Positions 6,832 through 14,829 of a DNA stretch of 46,287 bases are shown piece after piece. This DNA is from a virus. Made by a program: the position numbers and the translations under genes. The DNA lies in the IMG/VR virus record IMGVR_UViG_3300015194_000003, positions 1 to 46,287 of that record; one strand, given 5' to 3'. Below the pieces are notes generated by a model, which made no database searches, was not told the origin of the DNA, and saw only the letters and a list, made by a program, of their open reading frames with translations. Positions within the stretch are counted from its first letter, which is position 1. The number at the start of each line of letters is the position of its first letter.

Positions 6832-7557
6832 ATGACCGTCCCGACCACCACCGTCCCGCGTACCGGCACCGATCTCACCGCCACCACCGACCCGGCGCTG
6901 CTGGCCCGGGTCACCGACGGCGCGATCACCCTGTCCGACCTGGTCAAGGAACTCGCCCCCGTCCAGGTCTCCGCCCCGGCCCCGGCGGTCATCCCCACCG
7001 CGAAGACGATCACCGAGGCCCAGCGCGCGGCGATGGCCCGGGTGCCGGAGGTGTTCGGCCAGGTGGTCCCGGCCGTGCGGCGCAAACTGACCGTCGGCGA
7101 GGTGGAGTCGCTGATCACCGAGCGGACCACCTTGGATGAGGTCAAGACGATGGCCGAGAAGCGCATCGAGGACATCAAGGTCACCGTGCACAACCACCTG
7201 GACACCCTGATCGAGGCGACCGTCCCGGACGACCAGCGCCCGCTGCTGGACTCCTCCGGGCACTACATCTCGGCGGGCCGGGCCGGGTCCAACGACCTGG
7301 ACCGGGAGTTCTCCCGGGAGCCGCGCACCACCTCGGCCAGCCTGAACGTCGCCGCCTTGGCAGCGCTGGACACCGGCGAGCCGGACGCCCTGCTCAGCCA
7401 TGAGCAGTACCTGGCTCTCACCACCCAGGTGCGGCAGGTGGACGAGGCCAAGATCATGATCGCGCTGCGCAAGGACCCGGGCCTGATCCGGGCCCTGGCC
7501 GCCGCAACCACCCCGGGCAAGGCCAGCACGTCGATGTTCCTTCGCCCGCGCAAGTAA
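6832..7557 (+). CDS. hypothetical phage protein, coiled/helical
   Basis: 241 residues. ATG 6832 is chosen because GGAG precedes it; an in-frame TTG at 6793 is poorly supported. The first 60 residues are Thr/Pro/Ala-rich, then a helical core follows (EVESLITERTTLDEVKTMAEKRIEDIK, discussed as one segment near residues 95-120). The tail ends SMFLRPRK. No enzymatic motif is seen. It is the only gene between a regulatory-type motif (6765) and a strong hairpin (7567-7600), so it is probably a monocistronic, well-expressed unit. A structural or DNA-associated role is possible. Confidence 0.6.
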   Translation: MTVPTTTVPRTGTDLTATTDPALLARVTDGAITLSDLVKELAPVQVSAPAPAVIPTAKTITEAQRAAMARVPEVFGQVVPAVRRKLTVGEVESLITERTTLDEVKTMAEKRIEDIKVTVHNHLDTLIEATVPDDQRPLLDSSGHYISAGRAGSNDLDREFSREPRTTSASLNVAALAALDTGEPDALLSHEQYLALTTQVRQVDEAKIMIALRKDPGLIRALAAATTPGKASTSMFLRPRK

Positions 7558-7566
7558 CCGCCATCT

Positions 7567-7600
7567 GCCGCAGGCCGGTCCACCCAAACCGGCCTGCGGC
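7567..7600 (+). terminator. perfect 13-bp hairpin, U-less terminator
   Basis: GCCGCAGGCCGGT (7567-7579) pairs exactly with 7588-7600 across an 8-nt loop. It begins 10 bases after the stop of the preceding gene. No U-run follows, which is common for actinobacterial terminators. Confidence 0.75.
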
Positions 7601-7627
7601 GTGATCGAAAAATGAAGGTAGGGAGTC

Positions 7628-8113
7628 ATGAGCATCGAGTCCGTGGTGGTCCAGGACGCTCGCCTGGACCCCGATCACTTCCTCCTCGACCGGGTGGACA
7701 CTTCCGCCGGGCCGCACTTCTCCGTCTCCCAGGTCGGCAAGATCTTCTTCGCCCGGACGGCGTTCTGGATCCGGTGGCTGGAGGACGGGCACCGGACCAT
7801 CCTCGACGGGGACCCTGCCTGCCCGCACTTCACCCCGTCGACCCGGATCATCGAGGTGATCACGGCCGAGGGTGAGCAGACTCGGGAGGTCAAGAGCAAG
7901 GACTCCTGGCTGGTGGACGGGGTCTGCTCACGGTGCGGAGGCCGCCAGGTCGGGGTGACCAAGACGAAGACCGGCTCGCGGATCTACACCCTCACCGACG
8001 TCGAGGAGGTCGTCCACGCCCTGGCCGGTGCGGGGGCGATCAGCGGAGCCCAAGCCACCAACGCGCTGCACCTGGTCCAGACAATGGCTCGCATCCATGG
8101 ATTGCTCGCCTGA
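7628..8113 (+). CDS. putative MerR-like helix-turn-helix protein
   Basis: 161 residues from ATG 7628, with AGGTAGGGAG just upstream. Residues about 31-50 (FSVSQVGKIFFARTAFWIRW) look like the winged helix-turn-helix of MerR/excisionase-type proteins, where S/T-x-x-x-V begins the first helix. A CxxC pair (CSRCGG, near residue 99) suggests a small metal site, and a helical tail follows. This layout occurs in conserved actinophage DNA-binding proteins. A transcription regulator is likely; its target is unknown. Confidence 0.6.
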   Translation: MSIESVVVQDARLDPDHFLLDRVDTSAGPHFSVSQVGKIFFARTAFWIRWLEDGHRTILDGDPACPHFTPSTRIIEVITAEGEQTREVKSKDSWLVDGVCSRCGGRQVGVTKTKTGSRIYTLTDVEEVVHALAGAGAISGAQATNALHLVQTMARIHGLLA

Positions 8114-8133
8114 CTATGAGGAGCCCCACCCCG

Positions 8134-9003
8134 ATGTCCACCTGTAACGCCCGCGTCGGCGCGAACACGATCACCTTCGCCTGCTCGCTGGTCTCCGGCC
8201 ACGCTGGCCCGCACTACGCGATCGAGAACGGGGTGAGCGTGCGCAAGCGCCAGCGTTGGGAGGCCGAGCAGGCGCACCAGGCCTCCGGCCTGGGGCAGTT
8301 CCAGGGCGTGGCCCAGACCACCGCCGAGCGCTACACCGACAACGCCACCGAGGTCCCGCAGTCCCCGGCCATCCAGCGTCAGGACGCCGAGAAGGCCCGC
8401 GCCATGGAAGCCGCCCTCGCTGCCGTCGCAGCGTCCCGCCAGGCCGTCGCAGCGTCCCGCCAGGCTCAGGTCGAGCCCGCCCAGCCGTCACTGGACCGGT
8501 TGCTTTTCGCCGACGCTCACATCCGCATCATGGATTCCCCCACCGGGCAGGTGACCTTGGAGGACCTCACTACCGGTGGCATCAAGCAGTTGGACTTGCG
8601 CCCCATGGAGAGCGACGAGGCGGCGCCGACCAAGCAGCGCCCCGGCGACCAGGTGCTGCCGACCGTCAACTCCCACCAGGACTCCTACACGACGCTCATC
8701 GCCGATCTGGACGCCCGCCGGAAGGTCGGTGTCCAGCGGTACGGAATCGCGCTCCAGCCGTTCAACGACCGCAGCACCCTCCAGGACGCCTACGAGGAGG
8801 CGACGGATCTCACGGTCTACCTGCGGTCCCTGCTGACCATGCAGGCTGACACTCGGGTGGCGCTGATCCGCGAGATCACCGAGGTGATCAACTCTGTGGA
8901 CGGCATCCGGATGCGGCCCGGCTTCAATGAGCACCTGGCCGACAAGATCACCACCCGCATCCTGGACATGTTCGCCGGGCAGCAGTCCGTCGAGAGGTCA
9001 TGA
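8134..9003 (+). CDS. MazG-like nucleotide pyrophosphohydrolase domain protein
   Basis: 289 residues. ATG 8134 has GGAG 10 bases upstream; ATG 8116 is an alternative. The C-terminal half (about residues 190-240) shows ARRKVGVQRYGIALQPF, then DAYEEATDLTVYLRSLL. The helical EE..D pattern is typical of all-alpha NTP pyrophosphatases (MazG/dUTPase-like), which hydrolyse (d)NTPs to monophosphates using Mg2+ held by acidic residues. The N-terminal half is unassigned and holds a short tandem repeat. Its end overlaps the exonuclease start (ATGA, 9000-9003). Role may be nucleotide-pool control or alarmone removal; substrate not predictable. Confidence 0.65.
   Translation: MSTCNARVGANTITFACSLVSGHAGPHYAIENGVSVRKRQRWEAEQAHQASGLGQFQGVAQTTAERYTDNATEVPQSPAIQRQDAEKARAMEAALAAVAASRQAVAASRQAQVEPAQPSLDRLLFADAHIRIMDSPTGQVTLEDLTTGGIKQLDLRPMESDEAAPTKQRPGDQVLPTVNSHQDSYTTLIADLDARRKVGVQRYGIALQPFNDRSTLQDAYEEATDLTVYLRSLLTMQADTRVALIREITEVINSVDGIRMRPGFNEHLADKITTRILDMFAGQQSVERS
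8422..8463. repeat. perfect 21-bp tandem duplication in coding DNA
   Basis: Two identical 21-bp units (8422-8442 and 8443-8463) encode AVAASRQ twice in the linker of the MazG-like protein. It keeps frame, and looks like recent slippage. Confidence 0.85.
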
Positions 9004-10013
9004 CCGCAACGGGTCTGACCCGCAGGACCCTCCTCATTGACGCGCCCAACCTGCTCGTCCGCTCGGTCTTCGCGATGCGTGGGTCGCCTCTGTCGGCTGA
9101 CGGGGTGCCCACCGGCGCGCTGCACACATTTATTTTGATGCTGAGCCGATACATCCGGGCCGAGCGTCCGGACAACGTGGTGGCCACCTGGGACGGCGGC
9201 CGGTCGGTGCACCGCACGGCCCTGTACGACGGCTACAAGGCTGCCCGCCGGGAGCCGGGTCCGGACGAGCCGTTGCGCCCGTTCGCTCAGGCCAAGGCGT
9301 TCTGCACCCTGGCCGGGATCCACCAGGTAGAGCACCTGGGGGTGGAAGCCGACGATCTGATCGCCGCCTACTGGCGGGGCAAGCACTCCGCCGAGCGCGT
9401 GACGATCCTCAGTGCCGACAAGGACTTTCTCCAGTTGCTCGACGGCTGGGCCGAGCAGATCCGACCCGGCACCGGGGTGAACGAGCGCTGGACGGCCAAC
9501 CGGGTGCGTACCGAGATGGGTTGCAAGGCGGAGCAGATCCCGGCCGTCATGGCCCTGACGGGGGACGCGATCGACGGGATCTCAGGAATCCCGGGCTTCG
9601 GGACCCGGACGGCCGTGAAGATGCTGCTGGCGCACGACTGGGACCTGGAGCGCGTGATCGCTCATGGCGTGCACCGGGGGCTGCCGATGAGCGCGCACGC
9701 GGTCACCATCCGGCGCAACCTGGCGCTGGTGGACCTGCGCACGGCGATCCCCGGCATCGACGTGGCTCCCGCCCCCCGGTTCGTGCCCACCACCCCTTCC
9801 TCGGCGGCCTTCCCGCTGCTGGACCGGTTCCTGGACCGCTACGAGTTGAACGCGGTCCGCGCCCGGCTGGTGGGCGGCACCTTGTGGACGGACCCTCTGG
9901 CGCAGGCGGTCGCCCCCGCTCAGATCCAGGGCGACCTGGGGTTGCCGTTTCGTCGCCTGGGCTCGCCTGACCCGCAGGCCCCACCATTCTTGTCAAGTGA
10001 CCTAGGTCACTAA
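9000..10013 (+). CDS. 5'-3' exonuclease / flap endonuclease (PolA N-domain type)
   Basis: 337 residues from ATG 9000, overlapping the previous stop by ATGA. Family motifs in order: LLIDAPNLLVRS near residue 10, ATWDGG near 62, VEADDLIA near 117, LSADKDFLQLL near 138, and the helix-hairpin-helix LTGDAIDGISGIPGFG near 185. These provide the acidic metal-binding cluster. The family removes RNA primers and 5' flaps. It is a free-standing exonuclease without a polymerase domain, as in many phages that use a different polymerase; here the polymerase is the DnaE protein at 16666. The last codons form part of a palindromic hairpin (9996-10011). Confidence 0.88.
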   Translation: MTATGLTRRTLLIDAPNLLVRSVFAMRGSPLSADGVPTGALHTFILMLSRYIRAERPDNVVATWDGGRSVHRTALYDGYKAARREPGPDEPLRPFAQAKAFCTLAGIHQVEHLGVEADDLIAAYWRGKHSAERVTILSADKDFLQLLDGWAEQIRPGTGVNERWTANRVRTEMGCKAEQIPAVMALTGDAIDGISGIPGFGTRTAVKMLLAHDWDLERVIAHGVHRGLPMSAHAVTIRRNLALVDLRTAIPGIDVAPAPRFVPTTPSSAAFPLLDRFLDRYELNAVRARLVGGTLWTDPLAQAVAPAQIQGDLGLPFRRLGSPDPQAPPFLSSDLGH

Positions 10014-10019
10014 GTTTTT
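9996..10019 (+). terminator. 16-bp palindrome followed by T-run
   Basis: AGTGACCTAGGTCACT (9996-10011) is a perfect palindrome overlapping the last codons and stop of the exonuclease gene, followed by AAGTTTTT. It can act as a short-stem terminator. A repressor-binding operator is the alternative. Confidence 0.6.
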
Positions 10020-10074
10020 CTCACCGTATTACTCGGTGATTGCGCTGATTCGACCATTTCCCCCTTTTCCACCA

Positions 10075-10083
10075 TTGTCCACA
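10075..10083 (+). other. DnaA-box-like sequence in a candidate origin region
   Basis: TTGTCCACA matches the preferred DnaA box of Streptomyces and mycobacteria. It lies in the 10014-10233 gap, whose first 90 bases are much more A+T-rich than the surroundings, directly ahead of the helicase-loader/DnaB/primase genes. Only one copy is seen. Confidence 0.4.
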
Positions 10084-10088
10084 GCCGT

Positions 10089-10118
10089 TTGTTCCGGTGC
10101 CCATTTGCAGGCTAGGGT
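10089..10118 (+). promoter_or_regulatory. candidate promoter upstream of the replisome operon
   Basis: TTGTTC (10089-10094), an 18-nt spacer and TAGGGT (10113-10118) fit a sigma-A-like promoter. Transcription would start near 10125 and run through the hairpin at 10166-10204 before reaching the first gene. Confidence 0.45.
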
Positions 10119-10165
10119 TCGGTACCGGCGACAGATTTCCGCTGGTCGGCAGTGATGGCGGCCCG

Positions 10166-10208
10166 GTCTCGGCCCCTCGTTGCTGGCTATGAGCGGGCCG
10201 GGACTTTT
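10166..10208 (+). terminator. leader terminator / attenuator hairpin
   Basis: Arms 10166-10178 and 10191-10204 pair with one bulge and one mismatch around a 12-nt loop, followed by TTTTCTC. It stands in the untranslated leader, 30 bases before the GTG start at 10234, so it may attenuate transcription of the replication operon rather than end an upstream one. Confidence 0.55.
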
Positions 10209-10233
10209 CTCGACTACAGAGAATGGATGATTT

Positions 10234-10623
10234 GTGCCTATCCCCGCGCGTCGCACCGAGTCCCGCCGTCAAGGCGCGGTCACGAGCACGCGCCAGATGG
10301 TCCGCACCGTCATGGACGGCCGTCAGGTCAGGCTCCAGACCCTCGTGGGTGAAGCCGTTGGCTACCTCGCCGGGATGGACGACTTCCACTGGATGATCGT
10401 CTCCCCCGACGGCCAGGTGATCCTGGTGCACAAGGGGTCGACCCCCGTCATCTCCTTCGACCAGGGGTGCGCCTACGCTGCCGAGGACAACCTCGATGCG
10501 CTCGAAAAGATCATCGGCCCGTTCCGTAGCCACGTCCAGCAGACGTACTTCGGCCGGGCCGCTGCTGTGTCCGCCACCACTCGTGCGCCGCGCGCGCCCT
10601 CTGAGGAGTTCCGTCCATGCTGA
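10234..10623 (+). CDS. hypothetical protein at the head of the replisome operon
   Basis: 129 residues from GTG 10234, preceded by the weak site AGAGAATGG. The N-terminus is strongly basic (PARRTESRRQG) and the remainder is mixed alpha/beta (MDDFHWMIVSPDGQVILVHKG). Nothing matches a family I know. The end overlaps the next start by 7 bases. A DNA-binding or regulatory function is suggested only by the charge and position. Confidence 0.5.
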   Translation: MPIPARRTESRRQGAVTSTRQMVRTVMDGRQVRLQTLVGEAVGYLAGMDDFHWMIVSPDGQVILVHKGSTPVISFDQGCAYAAEDNLDALEKIIGPFRSHVQQTYFGRAAAVSATTRAPRAPSEEFRPC

Positions 10624-11075
10624 GAAACTTTGACACCGACCTGGACCGGGCCGGGGTCGCCCGGATGCACACCCGCAGGCCCGTCGTGAGCGCGCCGGTC
10701 GTGAGTGCGCCTGCCGCCCGGGTGGTGCTCACCGAGACCGTGACGGTCATCCCGGTGCGGTCCGTGGCCAAGGCGTTCGTAGCCAAGGCGGACGCCGCCT
10801 GGGAGTGGCGGGACCTGCGTGACTTCGTGGTCACCTCTATCGAGGCCCGGTTCGGGGTGTTCCCCCGAGACGAGCGCAAGGAGGCGTCCATCTTCAAGGC
10901 GTTCCTGTCTCGCCAGCCCAAGGCCGTGGCCATTGCCCGGTACTCCTTCGAGGTGCTGGACGGACACTGGGGCGGGGCCCCGATCAGCGTGAACCGGTTC
11001 TGCCTGGCCAGTGACGTCTACTACGCCGACGTGATCGCGGCGCGCCTGGTCGACTCTCCCGTCGCAGGCTGGTAG
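10617..11075 (+). CDS. hypothetical helical protein next to the helicase loader
   Basis: 152 residues from ATG 10617. The first 50 residues are low-complexity (VVSAPVVSAPAARVV) and the rest is a compact helical domain (WEWRDLRDFVVTSIEARFG, then RKEASIFKAFLSRQ). No catalytic signature. It lies immediately upstream of the DnaC-like ATPase, so a replication accessory role is reasonable, but it is not shown by the sequence. Confidence 0.55.
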   Translation: MLRNFDTDLDRAGVARMHTRRPVVSAPVVSAPAARVVLTETVTVIPVRSVAKAFVAKADAAWEWRDLRDFVVTSIEARFGVFPRDERKEASIFKAFLSRQPKAVAIARYSFEVLDGHWGGAPISVNRFCLASDVYYADVIAARLVDSPVAGW

Positions 11076-11128
11076 ACCGTCACTCTCACCCGCCGTCCGC
11101 CAACGGCCTAGCCCCAGGAGAACTAAAA

Positions 11129-11965
11129 ATGCTTCGACAGCCCGACCTGCCTGCTGGGGTCCGGATCCTCGGCAACACCGAGTCAGGGCGGCTCAAGGCC
11201 AAGCACCCGCAGTTGTCCAGCGACCCTTTCACCGGCTGCATCACCTGCCATGATCGGCGTTCCTACCGCTGGTACCTGCCCGGTTCGCGGACCCAGGTGG
11301 GGGAGTACGAGTGCGAGTGCGCCGACCAGTGGGTCGCCCACCGGGCCATGCTCAGCGCCAACATCGGGCTGACCTACCAGCGGCTCTCATGGATGGACCT
11401 GACCGGCACGGAGCCCGCTGCGATCGACATGGCCCAGGGGTACCTGGAGTCAGCCGAGGCGTATGTGGCCGCCGGGGTGGGACTGATCTACTACGGGACA
11501 ATGGGTTCCGGCAAGTCGTCGTTGAGTTCGCTGCTGCTGCGTGACCTGCTCGGGCAGGGGTACGACACCTACTTCACCACTTTCTCGGCGATGATCGACG
11601 CCTACACCGGCGGCTGGAACGACGCGGCGGAGCGGGCCTGGTTCCACAAGCGGATCAAGAACGCCGGGGTCCTGGTGCTGGACGACATCGGCAAGGAGTT
11701 CGCCGGGCGCAAGTCCTCCGGCCTGCCGGAGTCCACCTTCGATGAGGTGCTCCGGCACCGGGTGGCCGCCTCGATGCCGACCATCGTCACCACCAACTAC
11801 GACCTGGCCAGGTTGCAGGAGGGGTACGGCGGGGCGGTCCTGAGCCTGCTGCATGAGCGCAGCAAGACCTTCGGGTTCACCGGCGAGGACTTCCGTCCTT
11901 CCTCCAACCACCGGTTGATGGACGAGATCAACGCCGGACTGACTCGACCGATCGTGATGTCATAG
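11129..11965 (+). CDS. DnaC/IstB-like AAA+ ATPase, probable helicase loader
   Basis: 278 residues; ATG preceded by AGGAGAACTAAAA. A Cys cluster in the N-terminus (CITC near 37, CEC near 63) probably binds zinc. Walker A is GTMGSGKS (123-130), Walker B is VLVLDDIGKE with Asp185 and Asp186, and the sensor-1-like TIVTTNYD lies near 218. This is the architecture of DnaC/DnaI-type loaders, which place the hexameric helicase on ssDNA. It ends directly against the start of the DnaB-like gene (TAG then ATG at 11966), making the functional pairing very likely. An IstB transposase helper is unlikely because no transposase is nearby. Confidence 0.85.
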   Translation: MLRQPDLPAGVRILGNTESGRLKAKHPQLSSDPFTGCITCHDRRSYRWYLPGSRTQVGEYECECADQWVAHRAMLSANIGLTYQRLSWMDLTGTEPAAIDMAQGYLESAEAYVAAGVGLIYYGTMGSGKSSLSSLLLRDLLGQGYDTYFTTFSAMIDAYTGGWNDAAERAWFHKRIKNAGVLVLDDIGKEFAGRKSSGLPESTFDEVLRHRVAASMPTIVTTNYDLARLQEGYGGAVLSLLHERSKTFGFTGEDFRPSSNHRLMDEINAGLTRPIVMS

Positions 11966-13267
11966 ATGTCCGCTTTAGGCCAGCGCGCCCTGATTTCCCT
12001 GCTGGTGGACCCGGAGGCCCTGGACCTGCTGACCCGGGAGGGCCTGGACCCGGAGTGCATCCCGGACGAGGACCTGCGCAAGGTGGTCGGCTTCTCCCTC
12101 GCCTACTACCACGACTCCGGCCGGGTGAAGGCTCCCACCGAGGCGGTGCTGCGCCAGTATTACGGCGACCTGCTGGACGACCGGGAGATGACCCTGGGTG
12201 ACGCCGAGGAGTCCATCGAGTGGGCCGTGGACGACCTGCGGGCCACCTTCGTGCACCGGGAGGTCTCCGGCTTCAACAAGCGCCTGGCCACCTCCATGTC
12301 CGAGGTGGAGATCACCGAGCGGGTGGAGGTGCTCTCCGGGGCTGCCAGCGAGTTGGTCTCGCTGTCCATGCGGATGGAGTCCCGGGAGTTCGCCGTGGAC
12401 GGCCGGGAGGGGATGACCGATCGGCTGTCTGCCTACCACGCCCGAGCCGCGTCCACCTCCGCCTTCGACGGGATGGCCTTCGGGTTGCGCCAGATAGACG
12501 AGTACACCCTGGGTATCCGGCCCGGGGAGATGGCCGTGCTGGCGGCGCCTCCCAAGGCTGGGAAGAGTTTTTGGCTTGCCTGGGTGGCTTTGTGCTCCTG
12601 GCGGGCCGGTCGCACCTGTGCGCTGTTCACGCTGGAGAACAGCGTGGATATGACCCTGGACCGGATCGCCTGCATGGCCACCGGGGTGGACTCCCGGAAC
12701 TGGTCCCGGGGTCAGTGCACCGATGACGAGGTCGCCCTGATGACCCGGTGGACCACCGACATGCAGTCCTCCCCCAACCCGCTGTGGGTGCTCCAGCCGG
12801 ACGAGGGGAACCGGTCCGCCGAGCAGATCGTCCGCCAGGCCCAGATGCGTGGCGCCGACGATTTGATCATCGACCAACTCTCCTGGGTGGAGGCGGGCTA
12901 CGACACGAAGAACCAAGCCCGCCACGAGGTGGTCCGGGATATCCTGCGCACGCTGCGGGTGATGATCTCCACCGGACGGAACCGGATGCCCTGCCTGATC
13001 GCCCACCAGATCAACCGAGAAGGGGCGAAGGCCGCAGATAAGGACGGGTACCTCTCCATGTGGCATTTGGCCGAGTCTGCGGAAGTCGAGCGGGCGTCCG
13101 ACTGGGTGTTCGGCCTGTATGCCTCCAACGACGAGCGCGCCGCCCTGACCACCAAGTTTCAGACCCTCGCCAGCCGTCGGGAAGACATCAAGCACTTCCT
13201 GCTCACCTGGCGGATCAACGCCGGGATCATCTCCGTGCGCTCCGAGATCACCTTGGACCGGGTCTGA
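11966..13267 (+). CDS. dnaB: DnaB-type replicative DNA helicase
   Basis: 433 residues, slightly shorter than cellular DnaB. An N-terminal helical domain (about 1-140) precedes the RecA-like motor. Walker A is PPKAGKS (195-201), Walker B is LIIDQLSW with Asp303, and a late motif is IAHQINREG near 345. This ring helicase would unwind the fork for the DnaE polymerase and recruit the primase two genes downstream. It starts directly after the loader stop and ends in a TGATG overlap with the next gene. No intein is present, although the Walker A codons are locally A+T-rich. Confidence 0.88.
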   Translation: MSALGQRALISLLVDPEALDLLTREGLDPECIPDEDLRKVVGFSLAYYHDSGRVKAPTEAVLRQYYGDLLDDREMTLGDAEESIEWAVDDLRATFVHREVSGFNKRLATSMSEVEITERVEVLSGAASELVSLSMRMESREFAVDGREGMTDRLSAYHARAASTSAFDGMAFGLRQIDEYTLGIRPGEMAVLAAPPKAGKSFWLAWVALCSWRAGRTCALFTLENSVDMTLDRIACMATGVDSRNWSRGQCTDDEVALMTRWTTDMQSSPNPLWVLQPDEGNRSAEQIVRQAQMRGADDLIIDQLSWVEAGYDTKNQARHEVVRDILRTLRVMISTGRNRMPCLIAHQINREGAKAADKDGYLSMWHLAESAEVERASDWVFGLYASNDERAALTTKFQTLASRREDIKHFLLTWRINAGIISVRSEITLDRV

Positions 13268-13572
13268 TGGGCATGGTTGAGGTCGAGCAGCGCTGGGCGG
13301 ACTCGATCACCCACGCCGTCCAGACGTCGAACGCCGTGGCGACGCAGGTGTTGTGCGGGTTCGCGAGGCAGACGGAGTTCCCAGTGCCGGACCCGGTGGA
13401 CTGGCTGCTAGAGCACACCGACCTGCTCACCGACCGCCGGTATGACGCCACCTGGGTGCTGCGGCTGGTCTGGATAGCCTTCGCGGCGTTCCCGCGTGAG
13501 TCCATCGACTGCCACGTCTTCGCCCTGGCGGCACGGGAGCAGATCAAGGCATGGCGGCGGACCCATGGTTGA
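13267..13572 (+). CDS. small hypothetical protein between helicase and primase
   Basis: 101 residues from the ATG in TGATG (13265-13269). Helical and Trp-rich, with no known motif. The end overlaps the primase start by 8 bases, so it is embedded in the replisome operon. A DnaB- or primase-interacting accessory is an inference from position. Confidence 0.55.
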   Translation: MGMVEVEQRWADSITHAVQTSNAVATQVLCGFARQTEFPVPDPVDWLLEHTDLLTDRRYDATWVLRLVWIAFAAFPRESIDCHVFALAAREQIKAWRRTHG

Positions 13573-14677
13573 CTTCCGCACCGGGGTGCAGGCCCCTCGG
13601 GCCTTCGAGCAGTCCGCGCTGCCTGACACCGAGAAGTTGCGCCTGTGCCGGGCGCTGCTGGCCGAGTTTGGGGTGACCCAGGTTCAGGTCACCAGCGCCG
13701 GGGAGATGATCCACTCCTGCCCGCTTCCGTTCGGTGGGCACAAGAACGGGGACGCCTCCGCCAGCGCATCATTAAATTATCTCAAACTCTCGTTCAACTG
13801 CTTCGGGTGCGGGAGTTCGGGCGGCCTGCTCTGGCTGATCGCCACCTGCCGGGGGGAGAACACCGACGACTCTCGCCGGTGGCTGGACGACCAGACCGGC
13901 TCCGGCCCGGATGAGCAGTCCCTCGCCTCCCTGCTGGAGTTCTTCGACGCCGTCTACGCCAGCGGCGCCGTCCACCAGGCTGAGCCGATCCCGAAGATGA
14001 GCCCGATGGTGCTCAAGCCGTGGGCCCGGATCCACCCCTACCTGACCGACCCGATCGCCGAGGGTGGCCGGGGGATCAGCGAGGAGTCCCTGATCCGGTT
14101 CCAGGTGGGCTACGCCGAGGCGTATGCGATGGGGCCGTCATCACCGGTGTCCACCAGCCCGCGCATCGTGGTGCCGCACTTCTGGAAGGGAGACCTGGTG
14201 GGTTGGCAGACCAGGCGGCTGGTCAACGACGGCACCCCCAAGTACGTGTCCTCACCCTCGTTCCCTAAGGACTCCACCGTCTACAACTACGACCCCAAGC
14301 GCAAGGTCGCGGTGATGGTCGAGTCTCCGATGTCCACCCTGGCCCGGGCCGATGACGTGCCGCACATGGAGGCCACCTTCGGGGCCAAGGTCACCGACCG
14401 GCAGTGCTCGCTGCTGTCCATGCACCCCAAGGTGATCCTGTGGATGGACAACGACCAGGCAGGCTGGACCTCCACGACGCGCCTGGGGGACTACCTGGAG
14501 CCCTACAGCGACGTCTGGGTGGTGGACAGCCCCTGGAACGAGGACGCGGGCGGGGTGGACTCCACCGAGGCCCTGCGGCTGCTGGCCAGTCCGGTCCCGT
14601 ACGCGCTCTGGCGCCCACCGTCCCGGCTCTCGTGCTGGGTCTGCAAGGCCACCGCCCACGAGGGCAGGTGCCCGTGA
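13565..14677 (+). CDS. DnaG-like primase with zinc-binding and TOPRIM domains
   Basis: 370 residues from ATG 13565. The zinc site is C52, H59, C79 and C82 (SCPLP...FNCFGCGSSG), close to the CHC2 type. The TOPRIM core shows MVESPMS with Glu253 and then ILWMDNDQAG with Asp295 and Asp297, the metal-binding acid cluster. A second Cys motif (CWVCKATAHEGRC) closes the protein. Primases of this type lay down RNA primers at the fork. The central RNA-polymerase part is shorter than in bacterial DnaG, as is usual for phage primases. The stop overlaps a GTG start (GTGA, 14674-14677). The zinc-finger codons are unusually A+T-rich. Confidence 0.82.
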   Translation: MVDFRTGVQAPRAFEQSALPDTEKLRLCRALLAEFGVTQVQVTSAGEMIHSCPLPFGGHKNGDASASASLNYLKLSFNCFGCGSSGGLLWLIATCRGENTDDSRRWLDDQTGSGPDEQSLASLLEFFDAVYASGAVHQAEPIPKMSPMVLKPWARIHPYLTDPIAEGGRGISEESLIRFQVGYAEAYAMGPSSPVSTSPRIVVPHFWKGDLVGWQTRRLVNDGTPKYVSSPSFPKDSTVYNYDPKRKVAVMVESPMSTLARADDVPHMEATFGAKVTDRQCSLLSMHPKVILWMDNDQAGWTSTTRLGDYLEPYSDVWVVDSPWNEDAGGVDSTEALRLLASPVPYALWRPPSRLSCWVCKATAHEGRCP

Positions 14678-14829
14678 TCGAGCAAGGCGAGGAGGTGAAC
14701 GACGCGATGGGGTTAACCAAACACGGCCGAGGTGAAGTGCTGCCCGAGCCGGAGGAGACGGTCAAGACCGCAGCCAAGGACTGGTCTGAGGAGGACGAGG
14801 CCGACCTGGACGAGGAGAACAAGGCGTGA
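14674..14829 (+). CDS. small acidic protein
   Basis: 51 residues from GTG 14674 (GTGA overlap with the primase stop). A GAGGAGG site at 14689-14695 could instead serve ATG 14707, giving 40 residues. The C-terminal half is very acidic (EEDEADLDEENKA). The stop overlaps the next GTG start. An acidic peptide at this place could be a DNA mimic or a replisome-interaction peptide, but there is no direct evidence. Confidence 0.5.
   Translation: MIEQGEEVNDAMGLTKHGRGEVLPEPEETVKTAAKDWSEEDEADLDEENKA

Noticed and set aside
8422-8463. CRISPR-like or operator repeat
   Set aside because: Two directly adjacent 21-bp units in frame in a coding linker, without spacers; simple slippage.
11975-13195. 406-residue minus-strand frame opposite DnaB
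   Set aside because: Antisense shadow with low-complexity His/Gly/Val content; the plus strand encodes a clear DnaB.
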